Source: Pseudopedobacter sp035496935
Lineage (GTDB): Bacteria > Bacteroidota > Bacteroidia > Sphingobacteriales > Sphingobacteriaceae
Assembly: GCA_035496935.1 (NCBI GenBank)
Contig: DATJED010000028.1
Coordinates: forward strand, 310,001 to 374,000
Direction of reading: 5' to 3'
DNA length: 64,000 nt
In this document: positions 42,633 through 50,911 of the stretch, piece by piece
Layout of the letters: the number at the start of each line of letters is the position of its first letter
How positions within the stretch are numbered: position 1 is the stretch's first letter
Program-made: the position numbers and the translations under genes
The notes under the pieces: generated by a model
Told to the model about the DNA's origin: nothing
The model's database searches: none
The model's input: only the letters and a program-made list of their open reading frames with translations

Positions 42633-44192
42633 ATGATGATGAAAAGAATTTTTATATATACAGTGATAGGAGTTGGTATTTTATTGAGTATCAGCTCTTG
42701 TAAAAAGTTTCTTGATGTAGAACCAATTGATAAGCTCACAGGAAACAACTTTTATAAGTCTCCTGAAGATGTTCAAGCATCAATAGGTGATTTATCTCGC
42801 AAGCTTTATAACAAAATTACCGAAACCCAGTTTATGGGCGCAACGGGAGAATATCGCTCAGGCGAAGTATTATCTGATCCGCTAATACGTGGGAACTCAG
42901 TCCGCACCCCTCAAAATATCGCTTACATCGATAGGTTAGGTAAAAACAAGCTTATTGAAGTTATAAACAATCCGAATAATTTATGGGGCGATTATAATTT
43001 TGGCAGCATTACCGATTGGAGAAGATTTTATGAGGTAATACAAGGCGCAAGTATCTTAATTGAAAAGTTAAATGAAGGTATCCCAGGAGTAACAGAAACC
43101 ACTAAAGCGCAGTACTTAGGAGAGGCTACCTTCATTAGATGTTTTTGTTATTTTATTATGGTAAGGTTGTATGGCGACGTTCCTTATTACAGCGATGCTT
43201 TTCACATAGAACCGCTACCACGCGAGTCCATGGTTTCTGTGATGGATAAATGTATTGCAGATATGGAAAGTAGAAAAGATGGTATGGTTTGGACTTTTTC
43301 TGAGCCAGCTTTTAAAGGAGTAAGAGCCACTAGAACCAGCGCCATTGCATTGCTCATGAATATGAATATGTGGAATGCAGGTTTTGATTTGGCAAATGCC
43401 GATAAATACAACAAAGCAACGGTAGCTTTAGGCAAAGAGCTTGTTGATAATGAAAATAAGCATAACAATAGGTTATTACCGATAGAAGAATGGCAAACAG
43501 TTGTTGGAGGCCGTTCAGATGAGAGCTTATTTGAGCTATACCAAAGTGTAAATTATGGTGTATCTACAAATATTTATGCGCCAATTTCTCAGATGTTTCT
43601 GCATTATCCATATAAATCTCCGTTTTATGATTGGGAAAAAAGTTCGGCCTATTATAAATCATCTTATATGGAGAAAATTTTTCCGCAAGACGTTTCTGAT
43701 ACCAGAAAGAATACTTGGCTAATCGAACCCTATGCAAATAGTGGATTGTTCAACTTCGCTAAATTATCTGGAGTGAATGTTAACGCTGGGGGAGTAGGTG
43801 CCGCAAATCCAGACAACAGTTTCATCTTTTTTAGATACGCAGATGCTTTATTAATGTATGCGGAAGCATTAGCAAATGATGGTAACGATACAGAGGCTGC
43901 AAAAATGTTAAACAGAGTAAGAACAAGGGCACATGCTCCAACATTTAACGGAGCAGGCACCGAACTAAAAGATTTTATCTTTTTAGAACGCTCTAGAGAA
44001 CTTATTGGCGAAGGTGTGCATTATTTTGATCTGATAAGAACCCGGAGAATCCTGAGTCAAACATGGACGTCGAACCCCTTAACTACGGATCAGTTTATCA
44101 GAGGGGGCTGGACTTGGCCTGTATCTAACAACGTGATCAGAAATAATCCTTTTATAACACTTACTGATTATTGGGTTAATGGTGGAATTTAA
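42633..44192 (+). CDS. SusD/RagB-like surface glycan-binding lipoprotein
   Basis: This is the partner of the second SusC. It has 519 residues and a lipoprotein signal ending SISSC followed by KKFLDVEPIDKLTGNNFYKS, a standard SusD opening. The helical signature is AQYLGEATFIRCFCYFIMVR then LYGDVPYYSD. The C-terminal region is FFRYADALLMYAEALANDGN and FIFLERSRELIGEGVHYFDL. It starts 4 bp after SusC, so translation is coupled. A weaker in-frame extension of the next gene overlaps its end, but the true FAS1 start lies 34 bp downstream. Confidence 0.95.
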   Translation: MMMKRIFIYTVIGVGILLSISSCKKFLDVEPIDKLTGNNFYKSPEDVQASIGDLSRKLYNKITETQFMGATGEYRSGEVLSDPLIRGNSVRTPQNIAYIDRLGKNKLIEVINNPNNLWGDYNFGSITDWRRFYEVIQGASILIEKLNEGIPGVTETTKAQYLGEATFIRCFCYFIMVRLYGDVPYYSDAFHIEPLPRESMVSVMDKCIADMESRKDGMVWTFSEPAFKGVRATRTSAIALLMNMNMWNAGFDLANADKYNKATVALGKELVDNENKHNNRLLPIEEWQTVVGGRSDESLFELYQSVNYGVSTNIYAPISQMFLHYPYKSPFYDWEKSSAYYKSSYMEKIFPQDVSDTRKNTWLIEPYANSGLFNFAKLSGVNVNAGGVGAANPDNSFIFFRYADALLMYAEALANDGNDTEAAKMLNRVRTRAHAPTFNGAGTELKDFIFLERSRELIGEGVHYFDLIRTRRILSQTWTSNPLTTDQFIRGGWTWPVSNNVIRNNPFITLTDYWVNGGI

Positions 44193-44226
44193 TTATAGCA
44201 GGTTCAAAACACTTGAAAATAAGATT

Positions 44227-44958
44227 ATGAAAAATTTATTATTTATTTTTTCTGTCCTTTTAATTCTATCCTCTTGTAAACAAGACGATTATTTCATCGA
44301 TGGAGGAAAAGCTGTTGCCAAGTTTGATGGTGATATGCTAGGATATCTAGAATCTAAGCCGGTACAGTTTGATACCATTTCACAAGTAATAAAGCTGGCG
44401 GGTTTAGAGGATCAATTTAAAAACGACAAGTTTACTTTTTTTGCACCTAATGATATGATGGTGAGAGATATTATTGGAACTCATGTTAATTCTTTAGGGC
44501 AGGTAAGTTATAGCAATTTAAATGCATACCTAATTTCTGTAAATAAAGAACCGATACTCGAGCTATCTGATATAGATTCTTTAATATGGCGAAAATATAT
44601 AACCAGATATATGTTTTCTGATGCATATACCTTAAAAGATTATCCGCAGATAGATTTTGACCAAAGAAACATTTTTCCAGGACAACTTTTCTATTCCAAA
44701 GACAACTCACTCTTTAATATAGGAGTAGTTTATGATAGCGTAAATGGTGTTAAATATTTAGGATACCGTCATTTAGTGATTTCTTTTGTTCCCGATGCCT
44801 CCAGGCCCGATGACAATTGGCAAACGGTGAATATATCATCTTCAGACATACAGCCTAATAACGGGGTAGTCCATACGCTTAGAAACGACAAAATTTTCGG
44901 ATTCGATTATAATGAATTTGTAAATGATGTGGCATTGACAAGGAACAATACCAATTAA
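44227..44958 (+). CDS. FAS1-domain lipoprotein
   Basis: From the ATG at 44227 the protein has 243 residues with a lipoprotein signal ending LILSSC; an upstream ATG at 44179 would bury the signal. It is a single fasciclin domain: DTISQVIKLAGLEDQFKNDK, FTFFAPNDMMVRDI, KYITRYMFSD, and NGVVHTLRNDKIFGFDYNEF. It aligns with the N-terminal part of the FAS1/discoidin protein at 37217 (shared pattern YLESKPVQFDTI / YLKSKPGVFDSL) but lacks the discoidin module. It is the SusE/F-like position of the second module. Role inferred from position only. Confidence 0.85.
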   Translation: MKNLLFIFSVLLILSSCKQDDYFIDGGKAVAKFDGDMLGYLESKPVQFDTISQVIKLAGLEDQFKNDKFTFFAPNDMMVRDIIGTHVNSLGQVSYSNLNAYLISVNKEPILELSDIDSLIWRKYITRYMFSDAYTLKDYPQIDFDQRNIFPGQLFYSKDNSLFNIGVVYDSVNGVKYLGYRHLVISFVPDASRPDDNWQTVNISSSDIQPNNGVVHTLRNDKIFGFDYNEFVNDVALTRNNTN

Positions 44959-45007
44959 AATGACAGACTTATTCTGGTACGCTTTATAAGCATAAAAAGA
45001 AATTTAT

Positions 45008-46612
45008 ATGAAAAAATTAAAATACATTTTATCTATTCTAGCACTGTTTTTTGTAGTGCTCGCAGGGTGCAAAAATGAAGATGACGTGTTTGAGGACCCT
45101 TATAGCGGAGCGAAGGAAAGCTTAGGCGTAAGTATTAGCAGAGATTTAGTTCCCGAGCCTATGAATGGTTCTGCCGGTACAAGCGTTGTGATAAAGGCAT
45201 CAGGATTGATGCCCTACAAAGAAAAACTAAAATTTTTATTTAACGGGGTCGAAGCGAAGGTAATTTCCGTCACCGAAACCGAAATCACGGTTGAAGTGCC
45301 TGAAAATGCCAGCTCCGGCGTGACATCTATTGTGATAGATAACCAAGTAGTAGTGGGTCCAGAGTTTACTGTGGATGGCTTAGTCAACATCGACCCTACG
45401 TTTCTAACTAAAATTGGTACAAATCGGCAGGTTAACCAGTACTACAGATTATCAGATAACAGAAATATTTTGGTAGGCGCTTTTACCGACTACGATAACA
45501 AAGGTTTGTTGAGTCCTCTGAACAGAATTTTGCGGATTGATGACAACGGCGGTTTAGACCGGACCTTCAGGCCAGGTAGAGCATCAAACGGAGATTTAAG
45601 CTCTTTTGTTGAATTTGGGAATAGATATATTATAGCAGGAGGCTTTAGCGGTTACGGCATACAAGGTAATATCAGCAACATTACAGCTTTAAGTACCAAC
45701 GGTAGCATAGATACGCTTCAGTATGATACCTATATGAAAAACACCACCGGCATTATAAAGTATTTCCCGAGTTTTAACGGCGGAACAAATAGCTATATAG
45801 ATCGTTTGTACACTTTTGATAATAAACTAATTGCTACCGGTAATTTTAGGTATTATATTAAAAGAATTTACGACCAGCCAAATTACCTAAACACCAAAGA
45901 TTCAGTAATACTGGATAGCACAGAAATAAGACAAGTCATTCGTTTAGGTGCAGATGGAGCTTTGGATAAAACCTATCGTTTTAACCCCGGCGGAGTAGCG
46001 TTTGAAGGTGCAAACGGATATATTGATTCTTACATGCACACTAGTGGACCGTTAGCAGGCAAACTGGTGATTTTTGGGAAGTTTTCTAGGTTTGATGGCC
46101 AGGCCGCAAAAAATATTATCCGGTTAAACGCCGACGGTACAATTGATAATACGTTTAACCCGGGCAACGGAACAGATAACGCTATCTCATCATTAAAATA
46201 TAATCCAGATACCGACCAATATCTTATTACAGGAAGTTTTAGAGCCTATGGCGGACATGATTCTCCCGGTATTGCTATGCTAAAAAGCAACGGCGAACCT
46301 GTAAATACATTTACCGCAAAACCTATTGTTGGTGGTTACGCTACTTTTGCCAAGCAACTTAGTTCTGGGTTAATAGTAGTTGCAGGGAACTTTAGAACTT
46401 ATGGAGGAATCTTCCGTAGCGGATTTATGATTTTAGAGGCAACAGGAGAATTAGCTGCAGGTTATAACAATACAGGTAGATTTTCTGGAAATTTAAGGGA
46501 TGTTATTGAAACTAAAAGTGCCGATGACAAAAAAGCATTACTGCTTATTGGAGCGTTTAATAAGTTCGATAATGTTGATATAAACAATATTGTAAGAATA
46601 ACGATTGAATAA
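45008..46612 (+). CDS. DUF5008 lipoprotein (IPT/TIG domain plus beta-propeller)
   Basis: The protein is 534 residues with a lipoprotein signal ending VVLAGC. Residues about 45-120 form an IPT/TIG immunoglobulin-like domain (GTSVVIKASGLMPYKEKLKF, then VTETEITVEVPENASSGV). The rest is a propeller of delta-60-type repeats: RILRIDDNGGLDRTFRPG, IIRLNADGTIDNTFNPGNGT, LKYNPDTDQYLITGSFRAYG, and similar strings each ending in a glycine turn. This matches DUF5008 proteins of Bacteroidota glycan loci. No catalytic residues are evident, so a surface glycan-binding or scaffold function is inferred from locus position. Confidence 0.78.
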   Translation: MKKLKYILSILALFFVVLAGCKNEDDVFEDPYSGAKESLGVSISRDLVPEPMNGSAGTSVVIKASGLMPYKEKLKFLFNGVEAKVISVTETEITVEVPENASSGVTSIVIDNQVVVGPEFTVDGLVNIDPTFLTKIGTNRQVNQYYRLSDNRNILVGAFTDYDNKGLLSPLNRILRIDDNGGLDRTFRPGRASNGDLSSFVEFGNRYIIAGGFSGYGIQGNISNITALSTNGSIDTLQYDTYMKNTTGIIKYFPSFNGGTNSYIDRLYTFDNKLIATGNFRYYIKRIYDQPNYLNTKDSVILDSTEIRQVIRLGADGALDKTYRFNPGGVAFEGANGYIDSYMHTSGPLAGKLVIFGKFSRFDGQAAKNIIRLNADGTIDNTFNPGNGTDNAISSLKYNPDTDQYLITGSFRAYGGHDSPGIAMLKSNGEPVNTFTAKPIVGGYATFAKQLSSGLIVVAGNFRTYGGIFRSGFMILEATGELAAGYNNTGRFSGNLRDVIETKSADDKKALLLIGAFNKFDNVDINNIVRITIE

Positions 46613-46642
46613 TTTTATAACACGAATAATAAACTAAAAGAT

Positions 46643-48373
46643 ATGAAAAGGAATTTTCTAATAGGCTTGGTCTTCCTAATGGCGTTTGCCGTAACGTCGT
46701 GTAATAAGGATTTTGAACGGGTAATAGCAGACAAGGACTATAGCGATACGCTAAGCATCGCCTACGGTAACCCTAAAGTGTTATATATAATTGTTGACGG
46801 CGCTAGGGGAACTTCGGTTCGCGATGCAGCTATTCCAAACATAAAATCATTATTACCCACGGCAATTTATTCTTGGACAGCTTTAGCCAATCCCGATTTT
46901 CCGAACGAGGCAAGTAACTGGGCAGATATGCTAACAGGGGTAAAAGAAAACAAGCATAACGTACAAGACCAAACTTTTAGCAATAATCAATTGCAAAAGT
47001 TTCCGGTAATTTACAAACGTATAAAAGAAGAAAAGCCAACTATTGACCCTATTTCGCTTTCTTCGTCGCCTGTTTTTGATGCTAATTTAACCGAAGGAAC
47101 TTCGGAACATAAGTTGTTTGCTGACGATAATGAAGTAAAAAACGCAGTAGTTAATAGACTAGCAATAGATTCCACCGAATTTATTGTAGCTAATTTTACG
47201 GATGTTGATAAAGCGGGTGAGCAGTACGGTTACGATAATTCTTTTCCAGAATATAAAACAGCCATAGAGAATTTTGATAAACAAGTTGGCGATATTTTAA
47301 CGGCGCTAAAAGCCCGTCCGCATTATAAAAATGAAAATTGGTTGATTATTGTAGCATCGAGCACTGGCGGGGCGTTTACGTTGCCAGCAACTCAAAATGA
47401 CAATACCGTTTTTAGTGATACCAAAGTAAATACGTTTTCAATTTACTCTGCACCAAAGTTAACTCAAAGGGTCTTAACTAAACCATATACCGGAAACCGC
47501 TTTACAGGCACTACAATCCGGTTGTTCGATCGCGAATCAGGCGTTCACGCTATAATCCCGCCGAATGTTTCAACGGAGGAGTTTTACAATTTCCCGGATA
47601 CAATAGGCTTTACCATTGAACTCAAGGTAAAAAAGAACGATCCTCGGGGCGACGGAAGCTATCGCCAAAATTATCCTACAATTTTCGGTAAGATGAACGA
47701 ATGGTCTAGTAACCATCCCTTGGCAAATGAAAAAGGTTGGTGTTTCTTTTTAGAAGAAGATTTCTGGCAGTTTTATGTTAGGGGTGATAACGGAGATCGC
47801 AGATTCCAACAGCGTGGACAGGTATTAGGTAAAGGTACTTGGAACCAATTAACTGCAAAAGTAGAAATCAGAAACGGAAAGCGTTATTTAAGAACATATA
47901 CAGACGGAGTATACTATGGCGAACATGAAGTTACTGATTTTGGGAATTTTACCACCTCTGCACCTTTAACGCTAGGTTTTATTCCAGGAAACGGTCATGG
48001 GCAGTGTGATGTACAGATAGCTGATGTTAGGATTTGGCGTACAGCCTTACCTGATAACGTAATTAAAAATTACTCCTGTGAAACCAGCGTTGACGAAACG
48101 CATCCTTATTATAATTACTTAGCAGGATATTGGCCTGTTTTAGATGGCTCTGGTAGTAAAATTAAAGATTATAGCACTTTGGAAAACGATTTTGATATTC
48201 AGGGTAACTACGCATGGACTGATTTTAACGGCTTAGTTTGCTCCCCTTCTAGTGCCGAATTAGCCAGTATGGTTCCGCAAAATGCAGATATACCAGCCCA
48301 AATATTGTCTTGGTTGCATATTCCCAGAAAAGCTATCTGGCAAATTGATGGTAGAGTTTGGTTAGACCAATAA
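46643..48373 (+). CDS. Alkaline-phosphatase-superfamily-like, LamG and DUF4983 lipoprotein
   Basis: The protein is 576 residues with a lipoprotein signal ending AVTSC. Residues about 45-265 resemble type I phosphodiesterase/nucleotide pyrophosphatase domains (PKVLYIIVDGARGTSVRDA, DFPNEASNWADMLTGVK, NWLIIVASSTGG). The usual metal ligands are not kept: the DxxGHxxG-type segment is TDVDKAGEQYGYD and the usual SDHG is SSTG. The domain is therefore probably a binding fold rather than an enzyme. Residues about 315-470 form a LamG jelly-roll (GFTIELKVKK, WQFYVRGDNGDRRFQQ, VQIADVRIWRTALPDNVI). The C-terminus (YLAGYWPVLDGSGSKIKDYS to the end) is the DUF4983 type. It is likely a surface glycan-binding protein. 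Confidence 0.72.
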   Translation: MKRNFLIGLVFLMAFAVTSCNKDFERVIADKDYSDTLSIAYGNPKVLYIIVDGARGTSVRDAAIPNIKSLLPTAIYSWTALANPDFPNEASNWADMLTGVKENKHNVQDQTFSNNQLQKFPVIYKRIKEEKPTIDPISLSSSPVFDANLTEGTSEHKLFADDNEVKNAVVNRLAIDSTEFIVANFTDVDKAGEQYGYDNSFPEYKTAIENFDKQVGDILTALKARPHYKNENWLIIVASSTGGAFTLPATQNDNTVFSDTKVNTFSIYSAPKLTQRVLTKPYTGNRFTGTTIRLFDRESGVHAIIPPNVSTEEFYNFPDTIGFTIELKVKKNDPRGDGSYRQNYPTIFGKMNEWSSNHPLANEKGWCFFLEEDFWQFYVRGDNGDRRFQQRGQVLGKGTWNQLTAKVEIRNGKRYLRTYTDGVYYGEHEVTDFGNFTTSAPLTLGFIPGNGHGQCDVQIADVRIWRTALPDNVIKNYSCETSVDETHPYYNYLAGYWPVLDGSGSKIKDYSTLENDFDIQGNYAWTDFNGLVCSPSSAELASMVPQNADIPAQILSWLHIPRKAIWQIDGRVWLDQ

Positions 48374-48410
48374 ATTGTACCGAAATATTATCTTAAAAAG
48401 TAAATGATTA

Positions 48411-49964
48411 ATGCATATAGTTATGACAAGATTTTTAAAAAGTATGTGGTTTTTAGGGCTGATAGCACTAATAGCTACCGCATGTAGAGACAACATAGAT
48501 TTAGAGCAGTTCTCACCTGTAAACTCAAACAGTCAGGTAATTTCGGCAGATGGTGCTTTGCTAAATCAAATGTTTAGAGATGAAGATTTAGTGTTAGTTC
48601 CTATTAAAATTAAACTCTCTGCGGCTGCAGCGAAGGCTTTTCAAGTAGGTATTGAGCCTGTTTCTGATACCATTAATAAATTAATAGCAAATAATACACT
48701 ACAAAATACAGTGTTGATGCCATCTAGTTATTTAGATTATCCAAGTGTGATTAATGTTGAATACGGTACAGATTCTGCCACAGTATTTGTGGGTTTTAAG
48801 CTAACGGGCATAGAGAAGTATTATAGCAAAAATGTAGCAATAGCGTTTAGGCTAATCAACCCCGAAAAAGGTAATACGATAGATCCGGTGCAGAATACTT
48901 TTGTGGTAGTGATTGACACCAAGGATGTTACAACCCTGGAAGAAGTACATTATCTTTCTATTGTGAACCATCCAGGTGAGGTTTTTGAAATCCCAAGAGG
49001 TAATCAATATAATATAACAAGCACCGGGATTACCATTCCGTTGGGTATCAACTTAAATGGAGTTGCAGGAAAGCCTTTTTCTGTAAAAGTAATATCGGAT
49101 ATCGATACGATAAATTCATTAATTGCAAATGATGCCCGCTTTGCTGATGCAATTAAATTGCCTGATTACACTTTAGATACCTTAGTACGTTTTAAATCCA
49201 ATGTAAACTCAGGAACTTTGGAACTAGATATTCCGTGGAATGTTTTCGATGATAACATCGCCGCTAACAAGAAATTTGCGATAGCTGTTAGGTTAGAAAG
49301 TTCAACCCGCCACGTGTTACAACCAGATAAGGATTTTGTAATTCTATTATTAGACCCGGAAATTAATATAGATAATAATTCATTTATTTTTGGTACCGGT
49401 GACGGTTTAAATGCACAGTATTGGACAAACAGCCAGTTTTTAGGTTATGCTAATGACCAAGAAAGTGCGAACCTTAGCTCTACCGCTCCAAGAACAGCTC
49501 CTTTTATTACTAGAGTTGATGACCTTATAGATTGGGGTGGAGGTGCTAGAAACTGGCGGGATGGTAATGATAACCCTGATAATCTTCCAAATTATCCAGC
49601 TCTTAAAGATGCATCTGGTAATTGGATTTCTGGTGATAATTATTCATCAAGATGGTTCGGCTGGTTCTTGGCTCCATTAAATGGAACCTATACTTTTTAC
49701 CAAACTCGCTGGGATGATGGAGCTAGATTGTTTGTTGATAATAAACTGATTATTAATGATTTCAACCAGCAATGGGATAAAGATTATAGAAAGGCTACAG
49801 TTACCTTAAAAAGAGGAGAAGTCTATCAAATCGAGGCTCATCATCGGGAGAATGTAGGTGGGGAGCAAGCTCATTTAGAATACGAAGTGAGAAATGATAA
49901 AGGTGATGTGATCTATTCAAGGCGCATAATCCAAAAGAGTCAACTTTATACCACTAAACCTTAA
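48411..49964 (+). CDS. DUF1735 and PA14 lipoprotein
   Basis: The protein is 517 residues; an internal ATG at 48423 gives a tighter lipoprotein signal ending IATAC. Two DUF1735-type immunoglobulin-like repeats occupy about residues 45-170 and 195-315, each with the VPIKIKLSAAAAKAFQVGIE / IPLGINLNGVAGKPFSVKVI opening. The C-terminal roughly 185 residues are a PA14 domain: GDGLNAQYWTN, SSRWFGWFLAPLNGTYTFYQ, WDDGARLFVDNKLIINDF, and GEVYQIEAHHRENVGGEQAH. PA14 domains often bind sugars. It is the last lipoprotein before a terminator-like structure. It is probably surface-exposed and accessory to the second SusCD pair. Confidence 0.8.
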   Translation: MHIVMTRFLKSMWFLGLIALIATACRDNIDLEQFSPVNSNSQVISADGALLNQMFRDEDLVLVPIKIKLSAAAAKAFQVGIEPVSDTINKLIANNTLQNTVLMPSSYLDYPSVINVEYGTDSATVFVGFKLTGIEKYYSKNVAIAFRLINPEKGNTIDPVQNTFVVVIDTKDVTTLEEVHYLSIVNHPGEVFEIPRGNQYNITSTGITIPLGINLNGVAGKPFSVKVISDIDTINSLIANDARFADAIKLPDYTLDTLVRFKSNVNSGTLELDIPWNVFDDNIAANKKFAIAVRLESSTRHVLQPDKDFVILLLDPEINIDNNSFIFGTGDGLNAQYWTNSQFLGYANDQESANLSSTAPRTAPFITRVDDLIDWGGGARNWRDGNDNPDNLPNYPALKDASGNWISGDNYSSRWFGWFLAPLNGTYTFYQTRWDDGARLFVDNKLIINDFNQQWDKDYRKATVTLKRGEVYQIEAHHRENVGGEQAHLEYEVRNDKGDVIYSRRIIQKSQLYTTKP

Positions 49965-49969
49965 TTTTA

Positions 49970-50030
49970 AAACCTTGCGAAGGTTTAAATCGAATCACTA
50001 AAACAATTCAGATTTAAACTTTCGCTTTTT
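49970..50030 (+). terminator. Overlapping alternative hairpins, attenuator-like
   Basis: A small hairpin AAACCTT (49970-49976) with AAGGTTT (49980-49986) overlaps the left arm of a larger one. In the larger one GCGAAGGTTTAAATC (49977-49991) pairs with GATTTAAACTTTCGC (50011-50025), one G-U, followed by TTTTT. The larger form is a textbook terminator between the DUF1735 and PKD genes. The smaller would prevent it forming. Confidence 0.6.
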
Positions 50031-50043
50031 AATAATATTAAAT

Positions 50044-50886
50044 ATGAGAAAGTTATTACTAGGTTTACTATTATTTGTCGCAGTTTTTATCGGCGCTTGT
50101 AACAACAATGATGAAATTCCTGCATTGCTTGCCGGAAAAACCGATATAGATTACCCAATTGCGGATTTTGAGTACACTATCTCACCAACTGATCCACAGA
50201 AGGTGACTTTTAAAAGCACATCATCAAAATATGCTACGCTTTACTGGCAGTTTGGAGACGACAGTCTTTCTACCGCAGAAGAGGTAGTGCACCAATACCA
50301 AACTTATGGCATATTTAGAGTCATTTTAACCGCCAGAAATGAAGAAGGCTATTCCACAAAAAAAGAAGTTTCGATCTTTTTAAAAAATCCTGAATTTAAT
50401 CCGCTTGTTGTTGGCGAAAATTACGTTATAACCAAAGGCGGTGAGCTTAGCGTTTTGAATGAAAATGGTGGTGGCCCTAACGGGGGAGAAGGTTCTTTAA
50501 AACTTGTTGATGGCAATGTATTCAGTAAATTTTTCGTAGGTTTTAACCAAGCAACTGGTACGTGGTGGCAGTTTAGATTTATTGAACCGGTTCTAGTGCA
50601 GGCATACACCGTTACATCAGGAAACGACGCCCCGGATAGAGACCCAGTTGACTGGACTTTAGAAGCTTCTAACGACGGAACAACTTGGCAGGTTTTAAGT
50701 GATGTCGTTGGATTTAAATGGCCTATAAACTCTTCTACCAAGGCTGCAGCAAGAAACTCCACCGCTATTTTTCACATTACGTCAAACGATGTTGCTTATA
50801 GTTATTATCGCATAAATATCACTAAAACTAACGGGGCTGGAGCTCTTCAAGTGTCAGAATGGACATTAAATGCCAGTCAGCCTTAA
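50044..50886 (+). CDS. PKD plus discoidin (F5/8C) lipoprotein
   Basis: The protein is 280 residues with a lipoprotein signal ending FIGAC. Residues about 40-115 form a PKD domain (ADFEYTISPTDPQKVTFKST, then LYWQFGDDSLSTAEEVVHQY, and GIFRVILTARNEEG). The remainder is a discoidin-like module (TGTWWQFRFIEPVLVQAYTV, TSGNDAPDRDPVDWTLEASN, then YSYYRINITK and LQVSEWTLN) similar to the C-terminus of the FAS1 protein at 37217. It is separated from the upstream lipoproteins by a terminator-like hairpin and sits 25 bp before the GH92 gene, so it may be co-expressed with the enzymes. A surface glycan-binding role is inferred. Confidence 0.8.
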   Translation: MRKLLLGLLLFVAVFIGACNNNDEIPALLAGKTDIDYPIADFEYTISPTDPQKVTFKSTSSKYATLYWQFGDDSLSTAEEVVHQYQTYGIFRVILTARNEEGYSTKKEVSIFLKNPEFNPLVVGENYVITKGGELSVLNENGGGPNGGEGSLKLVDGNVFSKFFVGFNQATGTWWQFRFIEPVLVQAYTVTSGNDAPDRDPVDWTLEASNDGTTWQVLSDVVGFKWPINSSTKAAARNSTAIFHITSNDVAYSYYRINITKTNGAGALQVSEWTLNASQP

Positions 50887-50911
50887 CAATTTATTTTATT
50901 GATTTTTTATA

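Noticed and set aside
50421..50762. 113-codon minus-strand open frame inside the PKD/discoidin gene
   Set aside because: Antisense to a recognisable discoidin domain, with no start context or domain.
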